Positions 9,438 to 21,000 of a stretch of DNA of 62,500 nt are shown one piece after another. The stretch lies in the NCBI GenBank assembly GCA_905221605.1, contig CAJNDS010002823.1, forward strand, positions 22,501 through 85,000, in the 5' to 3' direction. This DNA comes from Symbiodinium natans. Its lineage: Eukaryota; Sar; Dinophyceae; Suessiales; Symbiodiniaceae. The translations under genes were made by a program, and so were the position numbers. The stretch's first letter is position 1; every line of letters starts with the position of its first letter. The notes under the pieces were generated by a model. That model made no database searches, was not told the DNA's origin, and saw only the letters and a list, made by a program, of their open reading frames with translations.

Positions 9438-9568
9438 AGAGACAGAGAGAGAGAGAGAGAGTGACACTTTGTGTGTGTGTGTGAGTGCTGAAGATCTTTG
9501 GCGTTCTGCTAGGCCCACTGGTGCTTGAGGGGAAGTGGAGTAGTGGACCTTCATACAAATCCCGACAT
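9296..9568 (+). CDS. Two-exon candidate, unrecognised protein
   Basis: Exon 9296-9368 follows TTTGTCACTAAAG, encodes FGSLALSGSVIEQRTLK then APASPRE, and ends GAAG|GT in phase 1. Exon 9486-9568 follows a GT-repeat ending GAG, continues in frame as LKIFGVLLGPLVLEGKW then SSGPSYKSRH, and ends CAT|GT in phase 0. The 117-nt intron is almost wholly (GA)n and (GT)n simple repeat. The second exon has a hydrophobic helix-like stretch. The minus strand of the first exon is also open (LHEEMQELSGFAVQ), so strand is not proven. No family is recognised. Confidence 0.35.
9391..9484. repeat. (GA)n then (GT)n microsatellite
   Basis: Uninterrupted GA dinucleotides at about 9398-9428 continue as GA/GC/CA-interrupted repeats to 9461, followed by a GT run to 9484. 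The block lies inside the proposed intron between exons 9296-9368 and 9486-9568. Confidence 0.9.
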
Positions 9569-9596
9569 GTAGCCCCTATCGTAGTCCCCGTATTCC

Positions 9597-9719
9597 CTCT
9601 TAAGCTCCCCCCCCCCCCCCAAAAAAAAAAAGAACAAAAGGGAGTCTCCAACGGGATTGTTGTTTTGCATATTTTTTTCTATTATACATTTTTTGAGGGG
9701 GTTCTTAAGCAGATAGTAG
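9597..9719. mobile_element. Inverted-repeat element family 1, copy c, left end worn
   Basis: The right end GGTTCTTAAGCAGATAGTAG matches family 1. The left end keeps only TCTTAAGCTCCCC and runs into a poly-C/poly-A stretch, as in copy a (349-455). Confidence 0.6.
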
Positions 9720-9734
9720 CTTACTATACCCTAG

Positions 9735-9825
9735 ACCTGAGAGTGACACAGGAATAAAAGGCAACCCTTTTGGTTTAACGGAGAGGATCAGGGAATTAAA
9801 CCCTGCAAAAAAAGGGGAGTCCTAG
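9735..9825. mobile_element. Inverted-repeat element family 3, copy f
   Basis: Shares GACACAGGAATAAAAGGC and CCTTTTGGTTTAAC and the end GGGGAGTCCTAG with family 3, and contains AAACCCTGCAAAAAAAGG. Confidence 0.55.
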
Positions 9826-12593
9826 ACAGACACTTCAAACTTTAAACCCTGAACCCTCCGAACACATCCACTGGAAGACAGAATGCCAGCCCCACCTAAA
9901 CCCCAACACTCCCAAAAAATCCGAAGAACACGAAACGCTAAACCCGAAACACAAAGTCACGCACGCACACGCACGCACGCGCGCACACACACACACACAC
10001 CAAAAAAAAAAAGAAGAGCCCCATCCAAAGACCAAGGGTCAGAGGCGCCATGCTCAGCGCCACCATGGCGCCTTTTGCAGGGGAGTGTCCCGCAGTCTCT
10101 GTCAGACAAATCCGAAACGGAAGGACCCTGAACCCTAAGCCGCAAATCCCTAATCCCTAAACCCTAAACCCTAAACACCCCCACCCCCAAAGTTGGGCCT
10201 TAGTGTTTAAGGGATGAGGGTTTAGGGTTTAGGGCGCCGGAGGTCTAAGGCAAATCCCAAACCATTTACACATGGCCTGACTCGCTGTCTGGCGCCAGGC
10301 ATGAGAGCATACCTCTGGCTGATTGCACGTAGGGTTCAGAGGGTACAGGGTTTCGGGCTTCGTAGAGGTAAGGTGTGCCCCGTTGTAACAGGTGTACTGC
10401 ATAGGTTAGTGTAAGCCCGGACCGGATACGCAGCAAACTCTCAAACTCTAAGCCCTAAACCCTAAACCCTAAACCCTAAACCCTAAACCCTAAACCCAAG
10501 CAACATCACGCCCGCAGCTGGCGTGGCCCGACTGACATCTGAGCCAAGCTGCTACCCATGGCCGTTCCACCACCATGCACCTCAGCAACTTGGGCCCTAA
10601 ACCCTAAACCCTAAACCCTAAACCCTACACCCTACACCCTACACCCTAAACCCTAAACCCTAAACCCTAAACCCTACACCCTAAACCCTAAACCCTAAAT
10701 CTGGAGGGTGTACAGGGTTTAGGGCTTAGGGCCAAGGAGCAGCTCGCGGTCGCAGATTTAGGGAATAGGGCTTTTGGGGAGTTTAGGTTTCCTCGCACTT
10801 GCTAGGTCTGCAGACCCAACTTTGGGCACAAGCACCATGCTAGGTAGACCCGAAGCTTAGGCCCTTTACCCTAAAGTTCTAAATCCTGAAAACCCTATGA
10901 ACCCCACATCTCAAGATCGTATACGGCCTTCCCCCCACGCCAGTCCACAGAATAAAGCACAGTGCCGACCAAACCCTGATGCTAAGGCAACCCCAAACCC
11001 CCTAAACCTTTCAGAAGCAGGGCTTATAGGGTTTAGGGTTCAGGGTTTAGGGCTTAGGATTTAAAAAGGGTTTAGGGTTTAGGGTTTAGGGTTTAGGGTT
11101 TAGGGTTTAGGGTTTAGGGTTTAGGGTTTAGGGTTTAAAACCTAGCCCAGGCGGCAGCCGACGTGAGCGGGCCGAGCCAGAAGACGTAGGCAGCTGGGGA
11201 GGTGCCTCAACAACTTGCAGGCTTCCCAGGACCCCCCTTTTGGGGTTTAGGGTTTAGGGTTTAGGGTTTAGGGTTGTGGGGTTTAGGGTTTCGGGTTTAG
11301 GGTTTGGGTTTTGGGGTTTAGGGTTTTTGGTGAACTCTGAGGATACACTATGAAGCACTTAGGGTCTAAGGGTTTTAAGGTGAAGGGCTTCGGGGGGCTG
11401 GGGGCCCAGAGTTGCTGGGTTCCGAAGGATAACTTAGGCCTTAAGAAGGGTGCCCATTTTGACCCTAAACCCTAAACCCTAAACCCTAAACCCTGCAAGG
11501 GAGGATGAGTGATCCGAACCCTGCGAGGCGGGAGTAATCGCCTACTCCAAGTCCTGGTCTTTCTTGAATAAGTCTGTTTTTGGGAGCTACGTACCTTATG
11601 CAACCCCGCACTAGGGTTCAGGGTTTAGGGTTTCGCAACTTACGCCCTAGACTTAAAGAATTGGTGGCTTCATAGATAGGCCCCGAATCCAAGCCCTAGG
11701 TTACTCCCTAATTCTATACAAGGAAGAAGTAGAACATAGAGCTGGAGGTAGGGGTGAGGTTGAGGGGCACATGAGGGTTTGCGAATTCTAGCGGAGAAAC
11801 CTGGGGTTCAGGATTTGCTTGTGGAATTCTGAGGTCGTGCAGTCAGGGTGTTTTGGGTGTAAGGACCTTTTGGGCTTGTGATTTTGCGATGTATGCCCTT
11901 TGGCTTAGATGATATGAGGGTCCCGTACCCAAAGGACCCCAACCACCCTGGAAGCAAGATGCCCTGCCTTTCTTGTTGAAGAAAGGTTGGACCCAAAGCC
12001 CTAAGCCCTAAATCCTACCACCCTAAACCCCCCCCCCCCCCCCAAGCCTCTCCTAAGGGAGGGCAGACTCCTTGAACTCAAACCCTAAACTCCCACCACC
12101 CCCAAGGGTGCCCTCAACCCTAAGCCCTAAACCTTTAGGGTTTTGGGGGTTCCAGTGAGCCCTAAACCCTAAACCCAAGACCCTAAACCCAAAACCCAAA
12201 ACCCAAGACCCTAAACCCAAAACCCAAAACCCAAAACCCTAAACCCTGCACAGGAGTTGGACCAAGTTGTTCCAAAGAGCCGAAGGCGGCTAGACCCACG
12301 AGCGGCAGCCTCCACATGCATCCGCAAACGGGTGCTGCTCGCAATAGGGTTTAGGGTTTGGGGTTTAGGGTTTGGGGTTTAGGGTTTAAGGTTTAGGGTT
12401 TAGGGTTTGGGGTTTAGGGTTTAAGGTTTAGGGTTTGGGGGTTTTAGGGTTTAGGGTATATGGGTGTCGAATCGTTTATCTCAAACGTTCCATGAGCGAG
12501 CCCTTTGTTGAGGGTCGGGTGTTTGGGATTTAGGGATCTGCTGGCCTAAACCCTAAACCCTAAACCCTAAACCCTAAACCCTATACCCTAAAC
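9826..12593. other. Telomeric tracts with unassigned islands
   Basis: Islands include 10020-10130 (plus frame AMLSATMAPFAGECPAVSV), 10260-10430 (plus frame MRAYLWLIAR), 10500-10595 (minus frame CMVVERPWVAAWLRC; plus also open), 11340-11460, 11640-12000 and 12245-12345. (CA)n lies at 9985-10000 and a C-run at 12031-12043. Larger tracts sit at 10440-10498 (C), 10595-10700 (C), 11055-11140 (G) and 12345-12460 (G). No family could be named. Confidence 0.45.
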
Positions 12594-12674
12594 CCACAGT
12601 ACTCTCATAGTCTGGGATCTTGCAGCATGGCACTTGTGCGTTCAGGTGAACTTGTTGGGGAGCCAGCCGCTCTG
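12594..12674 (-). CDS. Exon candidate, unrecognised protein, donor inside telomeric repeat
   Basis: Minus strand: acceptor CTCACACAG, phase 1, then ERLAPQQVHLNAQVPCCK and IPDYESTV, ending GTGG|GTTTAG where the GT is supplied by the first telomeric heptamer. The plus strand also has an open frame with a GTGAAC donor-like site in the same island, so strand is unproven. No family is recognised. Confidence 0.3.
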
Positions 12675-12800
12675 CTGTGTGAGCTACGCCTGTAACTCCA
12701 TCGGCCTCTATCCCTGCAGCTGCTCAACCCTAAACCCTAAACCCTAAGCCCTAAGCCCTAAACCCTAAACCCTAAACCCTAAAGCACTCCCCAGACCCAA

Positions 12801-12906
12801 GAGTAACCTAGGAATAAACAGGGCACCCCTTTTGGGGTTCAAAAGGGGAATTATAACGGAACCTAAACCTTGAAAAACAGGAATAACAGTCGATTCAGGC
12901 TCCTAG
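12801..12906. mobile_element. Inverted-repeat element family 3, copy a
   Basis: GAGTAACCTAGGAATAAACA then GGGCACCCCTTTTGG at the left and AGGCTCCTAG at the right. The interior AACCTAAACCTTGAAAAACA resembles a heptamer seed. Confidence 0.7.
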
Positions 12907-13481
12907 CACACTATCTCAAACCAGTTCAATCTTGGATTGAGAGGTTGAGGGTCAGCCCTAACCCCTAAACCCCCTAAATCCCCTAAATCCTACACATGCG
13001 ACCCTAAACCCGAACCCCCCTCGCCCCCCCTTCGTCAAGGCATGGTCCAAGTGGCGCCAAGGCCGATGAGGAGGCCAGGCGGAGGCTTTTGGGGGACAAA
13101 CCTCAGAGGGCACAGGGCTTTGGGGGGTTTAGGGCTTTGGGGTTTAGGGGTTTGGGGGTTTCGGGCTTTGGGGTTTGGGGGGTTTGGGGGTTTGGGGTTT
13201 AGGGATTTTGGGTTTGGGGTTTAGGGGTTTGGGGTTTAGGGTTTGGGGTTTGCGGGTTTAAGGTTTAGGAAATTGCGTTGGTGGGATGGCGCGGAGGGGG
13301 TTTGTTTCATCAAGGGTGCCCCCTTCTACAGGCCTCTAAAGCTTCGGGGTTAGGGTTGAGGAGTCAGAACTTTTGGTTTAGTGTCGGCTTATGGGGGTTA
13401 AGGTTTAGGGTTTAGGGTTTGCTGAACACTGCCCCAGATCTATGGTTGACAAATCGTTGTGGGGTGCACCCTAAACCAGCT

Positions 13482-13656
13482 CTAAACCCCAAACCCCAAA
13501 CCCAAACCCCAAACCCTAAACCCTAAACCCTAAAACCCCAAACCCCAAAACCCCAAAACCCCAAAACCCCAAACCCTAAACCCTAAACCCTAAACCCTAA
13601 ACCCTAAACCCTAAACCCTAAACCCTAAACCCTAAACCCTAAACCCTAAACCCTAA
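13482..13656. repeat. CCCCAAA variants then a pure CCCTAAA array
   Basis: About 25 C-orientation units. The first half is mixed CCCCAAA/CCCCAAAA and the second half pure CCCTAAA, ending in a C-run. Confidence 0.95.
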
Positions 13657-13841
13657 CCCCCCCCCGCTCCCGACTGCCACGGAGGAACGGGCCAGCAAGG
13701 GCACCAAGCAGCCCTGCGACAGGAGCTGCACCCCGCTGACCTCAATTGAGGTTCCCCAGACACCTAGAGGATTTAGGAGGCTTAAGGTTTAGGGTTTAGG
13801 GTTTAGGGTTAAGGCTCAGGGTTCCCACCACTCAGAGAATC

Positions 13842-13950
13842 TAGACCCAAGAGTAACCTAGGAATGAAAGGGTACCCTCTTTGGTTTAACAAGGATTTCT
13901 AAGGGAACCCAAACCATCAAAAAGGAACAAGGGCTTACTCCAGGTCCTAG
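13842..13950. mobile_element. Inverted-repeat element family 3, copy b
   Basis: GAGTAACCTAGGAATGAAAG at the left, GGGCTTACTCCAGGTCCTAG at the right, and the interior GGGAACCCAAACCATCAAAA. This is the best reference for the interior lost in copy e. Confidence 0.75.
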
Positions 13951-14211
13951 GAAGTTAGGGAAACTTAGGGGTTTTTTGGGTCCAGGGCTTAGGGGCTCAG
14001 GGCTCTAGAGTTCAATCCTAAACCCTAAGCCCTGGAGATCTCTAAATCCAAGCCAAAATACAGCGTTTAGGGACATTTAAGGATTCAGGGTTTTTGGGTT
14101 GAGGGCTCTAGCCCTCAACCCGAAAACCCTAACCTAAACCCTAAACCCAACCCTCAAACCAAATGAGGCGGGGACCCTGCTCCGGGCCCTGATCGGGTCA
14201 AGACCCCTGAC

Positions 14212-14320
14212 CTAGTACTTGCTTAAGAACTCCCCCCGAACATACAAACACTCTTCCTTATGAGGCAACATTGGGCTTGTTGTTCTTTATGTGTTGGGGC
14301 TGCTCCCGAGCAAATAGTAC
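14212..14320. mobile_element. Inverted-repeat element family 1, copy d
   Basis: Left end CTAGTACTTGCTTAAGAAC, right end CCCGAGCAAATAGTAC. The interior CTTCCTTATGAGGCAACATT then GGGCTTGTTGTT is shared with copies e and f. Confidence 0.75.
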
Positions 14321-14427
14321 CGGAATCGCACAGGATGGTCTGGGTTCGGGGCTTAGGCCCTAATCGGCTTGCCTGCGGCCTCAACACAAAGCGTATGTAG
14401 GGTATGGAGGGTGCCTAGTTCATGGTT

Positions 14428-14507
14428 GGGATGGTATTAAACTTTTACATGTATATTCCGTACTGGGTTGAAGTACCCTTAAACATGTAAATGTTACCCA
14501 ACTATGA
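14428..14507. mobile_element. Hairpin element, single copy in window
   Basis: GTTCATGGTTGGGATGGTAT at the left and GTTACCCAACTATGAC at the right are imperfect inverted repeats enclosing ACTTTTACATGTA...ACATGTAAATG. Size and form match the other short inverted-repeat elements, but no second copy was seen here. Confidence 0.45.
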
Positions 14508-14983
14508 CAAAGGTGCAGGGTTTAGGGTAGCCCAGGGTTTAGGTACACCGAACTCCCTGCGGTCCGACAAGCCAAAAAAAAACGATGCCATCAGCCTTAA
14601 AATGAAACTCTATATAGTTACTCGACTGTTTTGTTTATGATCATTGCTCTTTTCATTTCTCTGCATATGATATTATGATATGCTTCTAAATTATTCTCAT
14701 CGATGAAGGCCTCAGCCCCACAAACTTGACACGCTTGCTCCTATGGGCTCCTAGTATGGATCATTTTTTCGGGAAGTAGGTACAGTAGCCCACATGGGAA
14801 CCCCAAAAAATTAGCACCTCGCTATTTCCCAACTAAGCACTAGTAAGCTTGAGACTCGAACCCTGTAGAGGTAGTTCTCCAAAACTACGTTCCCCTTTTA
14901 GGTCCCTGTATCCTAAATCCTAAACCCTAAACCCTAAACCTGATGAACAGGACCCTTAAAGAGGGACCGCAAACTAGAGCAAC

Positions 14984-15140
14984 CCTAAGCCCTTGAAAAG
15001 GAACGGCCAGATCGACTTGAACCCACGGCCGCACACTGAAAGTCCTTGCTAGCTCTGGCCCTTCTGGCAGGGCGATAAGCATGTTCTGAAGTGCTTGCTC
15101 CGGCGGGATGCTCTTGAACGTTGACAAGGATTCCAGCTCC
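14984..15140 (-). CDS. Exon candidate of 52 codons, unrecognised protein
   Basis: Minus strand: acceptor TTGCACAG, phase 2, then ELESLSTFKSIPPEQALQ, NMLIALPEGPELARTFSV and RPWVQVDLAVPFQGLR, ending CTTAGG|GTT. Just upstream a strong donor GAAACAG|GTGAGC (minus, after 15232) would give a 91-nt GT-AG intron ending at this acceptor, with matching phase. The upstream exon would lie at about 15232-15255. The composition is that of an ordinary soluble protein and other frames are interrupted or of poorer composition. No family is recognised. Confidence 0.45.
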
Positions 15141-16023
15141 CTGTGCAAGCATCCAACTCACCCAACTGGCCCGAACCGTGGGAATACATTCAACGTGGCG
15201 ATTCGAGCACACTTCGTGCTCGGTTGCTCACCTGTTTCTGCCGCGAGCCCGGCAGCACGCTGCCTCTGTTTTGTTTGGGGGTGAGGTTTAGGGTGTAGGC
15301 TTTAGGGCTTAGGGTTTAGGGTCTAGGAGGTCGAAGGTGAGTCCTGTGGATCATGACCCCCCAACACCCTAAACCCTAAACCCTAAACCCTAAACCCTAA
15401 ACCCTAAACCCTAAACCCTGACACCGTAACTCTTGGTGCCGGACATAGGCCATCAGCAGGCTCGTCTGAGAAGCGGAGAAGCTGAACCTCAAGCAAGGAG
15501 TCCGAGCTATGCTAGTTCAGAAAGTTTAGGGTTTAGGGTTTAGGGTTTAGGGTTTAGGATTAGGGTTTAGGCAAGTCCTGAAGAGCCTAGTGTTTGTACA
15601 CTTGAGTAACGGTTGAGGACTTAGGCTTTCGGGTGGGGGGCGGGGGGCTGCAGGGTTCGAGGGTTTGGGAGTTTAGGGCTCTGGGGTGCTGGGGCTTGGG
15701 GGGAGTCTAGGGCTTTAGGGTTTAGGGTTTAGGGTTTAGGGTTTAGGGTTTAGGGTTTAGGGTTTAGGGTTTAGGGTTTAGGGTTTAGGGTTTAGGGCTT
15801 TAGGATTCTAGAGGGAGTTTAGGGCTTAGGGCTTAGGGCTTAGGGTTTAGGAAGACCAGGAGGCGGATCCATGGCGAACTGGTTGATCATGCAGAGAAGC
15901 ATCCCCCCTGCTGGCAGTTTAGGGTTTAGTGTTTAGGGTTTAGGGTTTAGGGTTTAGGGGTTAGGGGTTAGGGGTTCGCGGTTAGGGTTTCAGGCTTAGA
16001 GTTTAGGGTTTAGGGCTTACTTG

Positions 16024-16169
16024 ACTTGGTAGTCCAGTAACCGTCCTGTAACAAGGGCACCTTTCTTGGTTGGTTCCTTTGCTGAATAAGGGCACCCTTT
16101 TTGGGTTGGTTACTTTATAAGGGAACCTTGAACCAAAAAAGGAAAAGGGTACCACTGGGCTACCAAGCT
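16024..16169. mobile_element. Inverted-repeat element family 4, copy a
   Basis: Left end ACTTGGTAGTCCAGTAACC and right end GGGTACCACTGGGCTACCAA then G are inverted repeats. The interior has a duplicated AAGGGCACC...TTGGTTGGTT block of about 40 bp. Confidence 0.8.
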
Positions 16170-16234
16170 GAAGATTCCTGGAAAAGCCCCGAAAAGTCGT
16201 TGCTCCAACTGAGTTACCTAAGGCCGCCTTGTGA

Positions 16235-16373
16235 CTGCTATTTGCCTAAGAATCCTCCGAAATAATCTATTCTTCCTTGTACAGGCAACTGAGGGATTGT
16301 TATTTTGCGACTTCTTGCTTGCCGTGTGTTTTTGGGAGGGGTGGTGGGTGGGGGGTTCTTAAGCAAATGGTAG
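16235..16373. mobile_element. Inverted-repeat element family 1, copy e
   Basis: Left end CTGCTATTTGCCTAAGAATC, right end GGTTCTTAAGCAAATGGTAG, interior CTTCCTTGTACAGGCAAC then GAGGGATTGTTATTTTGCG. It starts 66 bp after the family 4 copy ends. Confidence 0.75.
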
Positions 16374-17225
16374 AACCCTAAACCCTAAACCCTAAACCCT
16401 AAACCCTAAACCCTAAGAATGGAAGAGGGGTTTTGAGTTGCTGAGCGAGCTGCATCACTGCGATTGCGACACACAACTTCCCCAAAGGCAACCCGACTCA
16501 AACGGCCCGAAGAACCGAACTAGGGTTTGGAACTTACGTAGGGTTTAGGGTTGAGAATTTAAGGGTTAGGATTTAGGGGGGGAGTTTAGGGCTTGGTTTA
16601 GGAGTTTAGGCTTCAGGGGGTGTTACATTCTAAGTAGCTTGCATGGGCCCTACGCTAACTAGGCTGCATGAATCCGAAGGAGCCCTGTAGGCGCATGGTT
16701 TACCGTGGCGAGGTTTAGGATATCAGGTCTGAACTGGCTTAGGATGTCTGGGGTCTAGTGCTTTTAGGGCTTTCATCCTCCGAAACCCATAACTCCCAGG
16801 ACGGGCTCTTCTACTCAAAAATTATCACCCCTGAAAAAAGGCCCTTTGTAGGGTTGATTGTGGGGCTTATAGGGCCTGATAGCCCATCCCCTAAACCCTA
16901 AACCCTAAACCCTAAACCCTAAACCCTAAACCCTAAACCCTAATTCGAAACAATACGAGCACACTCGCCACGTAACCTGTAACTGCAGGCATGCCTGATG
17001 TGGCATTCGCCAGCTTTGACAGCAGCAGGGGCACTACCTGGGGACCTCGGGCTTGTTCGGCCCTAAACCCTAAACCCTAAACCCTAAACCCTAAACCCTA
17101 AACCCCAAACCCTAAACCCTTTCGGCCTTTGAGACTGTGAGCGCTTTGGATTGGATAAGATAGGGTGTTTCAGGGCTTAGGGTGTAGGATTTGAGAGAGC
17201 AGGGTTCAATAGCTTCGGCTTGGAG

Positions 17226-17337
17226 ATGGAAGAACCCTCTGAACTGCGAGCCCGAGACCTAAAGGGCAAGCTCCAGAACCCTGAGCCCCTACAGCCGGAA
17301 GCTTCCTGGAAACAAACAGCCCCACGTCAGGCACCAG
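17226..17337 (+). CDS. Exon candidate, unrecognised charged protein
   Basis: Plus strand. An ATG at 17226 opens MEEPSELRARDLKGKLQ, then NPEPLQPEASWKQTAPRQAP, to the donor GCACCAG|GTCTAG in phase 1. The segment is hydrophilic and could be disordered or coiled coil. Whether 17226 is a true start or the exon begins after GAAG at 17232 is open. Downstream, 17340-17610 is non-repetitive and partly AT-rich without a clear exon. Confidence 0.4.
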
Positions 17338-17939
17338 GTCTAGGTAGCATTGTGCTCCTCCGGAGTTGGGCAATGCAAACTGAAAAGAATATCATATTGG
17401 TACATGCAAATATACAAGATTTATGTGCATAGCGTTTGCTTTCTTTCACCAAGCACGGTTTACAGTGGAATTACTTGGGATGCACTGCAAGCATGTACAT
17501 ACGTATATACAGATAGTGTTGGATACCGGGTATGCTATGCAAGAGCATGTGTACCTCCAGTCGTCTTGCTAAGGCTGTATACCCACGACCATGACGCCAG
17601 TGAGCCCTGAATACCCTAAACCCTAAACCCTAAACCCTAAACCCTAAACCCTAAACCCTAAACCCTAATCCCTGCCTCGAGCCCTCCCTAAACCGTACAC
17701 CTAACAACAACCTCTGCGTCCCCCTTCATGCGCGTGAGGGGCGGCGAAGCAGCTGCCGAAAGTCGCGCTCCCCTGCTGTGTCGGTGGTCTGACTGCCAGC
17801 TCCTTCGATTTAGGGTTTTCGGGTTTTAGGTTTAGGGTTGAGGGTTTAGGGTTTGGGGTTTAGGGCTTAGGGTTTAGGGTTTACTGTTGAGGGTTTAGGG
17901 CTTAGGGTTTAGGGTTTAGGGGGCAACCTTACGGTTGTC

Positions 17940-18067
17940 TAGTTTGGTAGCTCAGTAACCATGTCACAATATGGGTATTCCGTTTGGGGGTTGGTTGCAA
18001 AAAAAAGGGCACCCAGACCCCGAACAAAGCAAAAAGGGCAAAAGGGTACCACTGGGCTACCAAGCTA
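17940..18067. mobile_element. Inverted-repeat element family 4, copy b
   Basis: Left end TAGTTTGGTAGCTCAGTAAC and right end GGTACCACTGGGCTACCAAG then CTA are inverted repeats. The interior has GGGTTGGTTGC and AAAAAAGGGCACCC as in copy a. Confidence 0.8.
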
Positions 18068-21000
18068 GGGTGCAGGAGTAGAATTTAGGGTCTAGGGCCT
18101 AGGGTTCAGGGCGTTGTGGGGGGGTATTATTACTGGGGCTGAAAACGGGAATCTAAACAAAAAAAAGAGGATTTGTGAACCCTAAACCCTCAACCCCGAA
18201 CCCTAAACCCTGAATCCTGAAGCCTAAACCCTAACCCTAAACCCTAAACCCTATACCCTATAAACCCTAAACCCCAAACCACACACCCTAAACCCTAAAC
18301 CCGGGTTTAGGGTTTAGGGTTTGGGGTTTGGGGATTGGGGATTGGGGATTGGGGTTTGGGGATTGGGGTTTGGGGTTTGGGGTTTGGGGTTTGGGGCTTA
18401 GGGTTTAGGGTTTGGGATGTAAGGGTTAAGGGTTTAGGGTGTAGGGTGTGGGATTCAGGGATTTGGATGTAGGGTTCAGGACTTATGGCTTAGGCCAATG
18501 ACCCAATCCTTCATCGGGCGGGTACAACATCGCCACCACTGCGATTGCGCCAGCCTCGTCGGTGGGGGTTCGTCAGATTGAGAAGCCGACGCGGTCATTC
18601 TGTCGAGTTAAACCATAGCCCCCCGAAGCCTGAAAACCACAATTAAATCCTAAACCCCCCGAGATGGCGGAAATAACTGGGCAAACGGCTGAGCTCCTGA
18701 AAACACTAGGCCCTACACAAGCCCTAACCCTAAACAACCTTGAGTAACCCGAAGCAACCCTAAACCCTAAACCCTCAACCACAAGGGACCCCTTGCCTCC
18801 TCCAGGGTTCTGATGTTTAGACTGAGGCTTCAAACCAGGGTTCAAGTAATCTAGGGCAGCAGGTGGAAAACATGTTAAGCCCTGAACCGTAAACCCTGAA
18901 CCCTGAACCCTAAACCCTAAATAACCCTAAACCCTATGCGCCCTAAACTTAACACGTGGCCTCCAGGAAAACGGCGGCCCAGGCGATCTGGCGCGTGGAA
19001 AGTCGCCGCGCGGCCGCGGAGGTAACCTGCATCCGCAATTTAGGGTCTTAGGGTTTAGGGAATTTAGGGTTTAGGGGTTTTGGGGTTTAGGGTTTAGGGT
19101 TTCAGGTTGAAGGTTTAGGGTTAGAAGGTTAGAGGGTTTTAGGGTTTAGGGAACTTGGGGTCTTGGGAATTCGGGGTTTAGAGACTTTAGGGTTCAGGGC
19201 CAACAGCCGGGATGGAGGGCCGAGGGGTTAGGGTTCAGGGTTATGGTGCAGTATGCGGGGTTCTCGGTTGGGGAGGTGTCAAGGAGGGTTTGGCTTAGGA
19301 CTAGGGTTCAGGGTTTGGGGCTTTGGGCTTCGGGAAGGAAGAAACTGTGCCCCAAACCTAATCAGACGTTCAGGGTTCACGGAGAGGCTTCTTGTGCCGT
19401 ATGCTGGCTGTTTCCGTCGTCTATTTGCAAATTCGCCTGCATACTGGCTCTCAGTAACTTAGGTCTAAGCCCCAAACCCCACGCCCTAAACCGCAGCTTA
19501 TGTAAATTGTGGGTTTAAGGTGTCGCCCTGCGGCAGCAGAAGTGCAGACATGCGGCCAGCGTGCCGGCAAAGAAGCCAGCACCGTAAGTCATGCTGATGC
19601 GTCCCATCGCGACCTTTTGTGGGCTTGGGGCATTAGGGTTGTCCAAACCCCGAAACTATACTAACCCTAAGCCCTCAACCCTAGACTCAATACCCTAAAC
19701 CCGAAGACCTAAACCCTGAACCCTAAATAACCCAAAACCCTAAACCCTAGACCCTAGAAGGAGTTGAGTTTTGGGTTCCAGTCCGCGTTTGCCCTAAACC
19801 CAAAACCCTGAACCCTAAACCCGCACATGAAGTCAAACTGCCGATGCCGACTGTCTTGAGGCCAACCCTGTAGATTGAGGGGGTAACAAGCAGGGACCCC
19901 TAGAAGGGACCCTTAATCTTCTTCCCCTATATAACCCCTTACATATACCTGACATAGTCCCTATTTGCCTAAGTAACCCTAAATAACCCCCCCAAACTCC
20001 CCTGAGGTCGTGAAAAGGGTCCCTCCTTTTGTCCACTGAGTAGATCCTAAACCCTAAACCCGATACCAACAGGGTTTAGTAAGGGGCCAATGCGGGAATC
20101 AACATGTGGGGCGGCTTTCAGGGTTTAGGATTTTCGAACTAATCAGGGAGGATGTAGGGTCTAGGGCCTACAAACAAAAGCCCTTCAGCACCATTGGCGA
20201 AACATACCCTCAAACTTGAACCCTAACCAGCCAAGCCCAAAACCCAAAACCCAAAACCCCAAACCCCTAAAACATCCCAACCCTCAACCCGCAACCCTAC
20301 AGCAATCCCCACCCACAGAAGAACACAGCTGAACTCCCAAGAGTCCTGCGACACCCCACGCGCTGAAGGTCTACTGAGGAGTCCGAATTACGAGGTTGCA
20401 GAATTGGTCCTCTGCCTCTGCTTGTATATTGATTTATCGGGTTCAGGGTATTGCGACTTGCGCTGGAATTGTACTTCAAGGGCCAGTTCGCCCTACTGAA
20501 GGTTGTGTGTTTAGGAGATAACCTGTGCAGAAGCATGTGGGCATTGGGCTTCAGGGATTTCAAAGACCAGGTTTCAGGGTCGCAGGGTTTCCGAAGCTTA
20601 GGGGTTTCAGGCGTTTAAGCCCCTTAAACCCTAAACCCTAAACCCTAAACCCCAAACCCGAAACCCTAAGCCCAAAGCCCAAAGCCCAAAACCCAAAACC
20701 CAAAACCCAAAACCCTAAACCCTACACCCTAAACCCTAAACCCTAAACCCGACCGGTTGCGCTCCCTCAGTTCCCGGCCGCGCGCGTCTCCGGCGTGGAG
20801 CTCGTCACGGCGATCTGCGAGGACGCCTGGCCGGCGCCAAGGGTTTTATAGGTGCTGTAGGGTTTTGGGTTTAGGGTTTAGGGTTTAAGGTTTAGGCTTT
20901 AGGGCTCCAAGGGCTGTATAAGTCGTAGGGTTTAGGTTTATACGGTTTGTAGGGTTTATAGGATTTATGGGATTTATAGGATTTGTAGGGTTTATTGGGT

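Larger units (their letters stand above)
12675..14211. other. Telomeric tracts, two family 3 elements, unassigned islands
   Basis: Contains family 3 copies (12801-12906 and 13842-13950), a long GGGTTTGGGG variant region (13110-13260), the C array at 13482-13656 and an island at 13670-13770 open on both strands. Bases 13950-14210 hold scattered single heptamers. Confidence 0.5.
15141..17225. other. Telomeric tracts, two mobile elements, unassigned islands
   Basis: C tract at 15366-15418 and G tracts at 15528-15570, 15715-15795 and 15918-15960. A family 4 element (16024-16169) and a family 1 element (16235-16373) follow. Islands at 15420-15520, 16420-16520, 16620-16850 and 16945-17060 are unassigned. 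Confidence 0.45.

Noticed and set aside
14835-14880. tRNA-like GGGTTCGAGTC on the minus strand
   Set aside because: The motif matches a T-loop, but flanking stems and a D-arm are absent.
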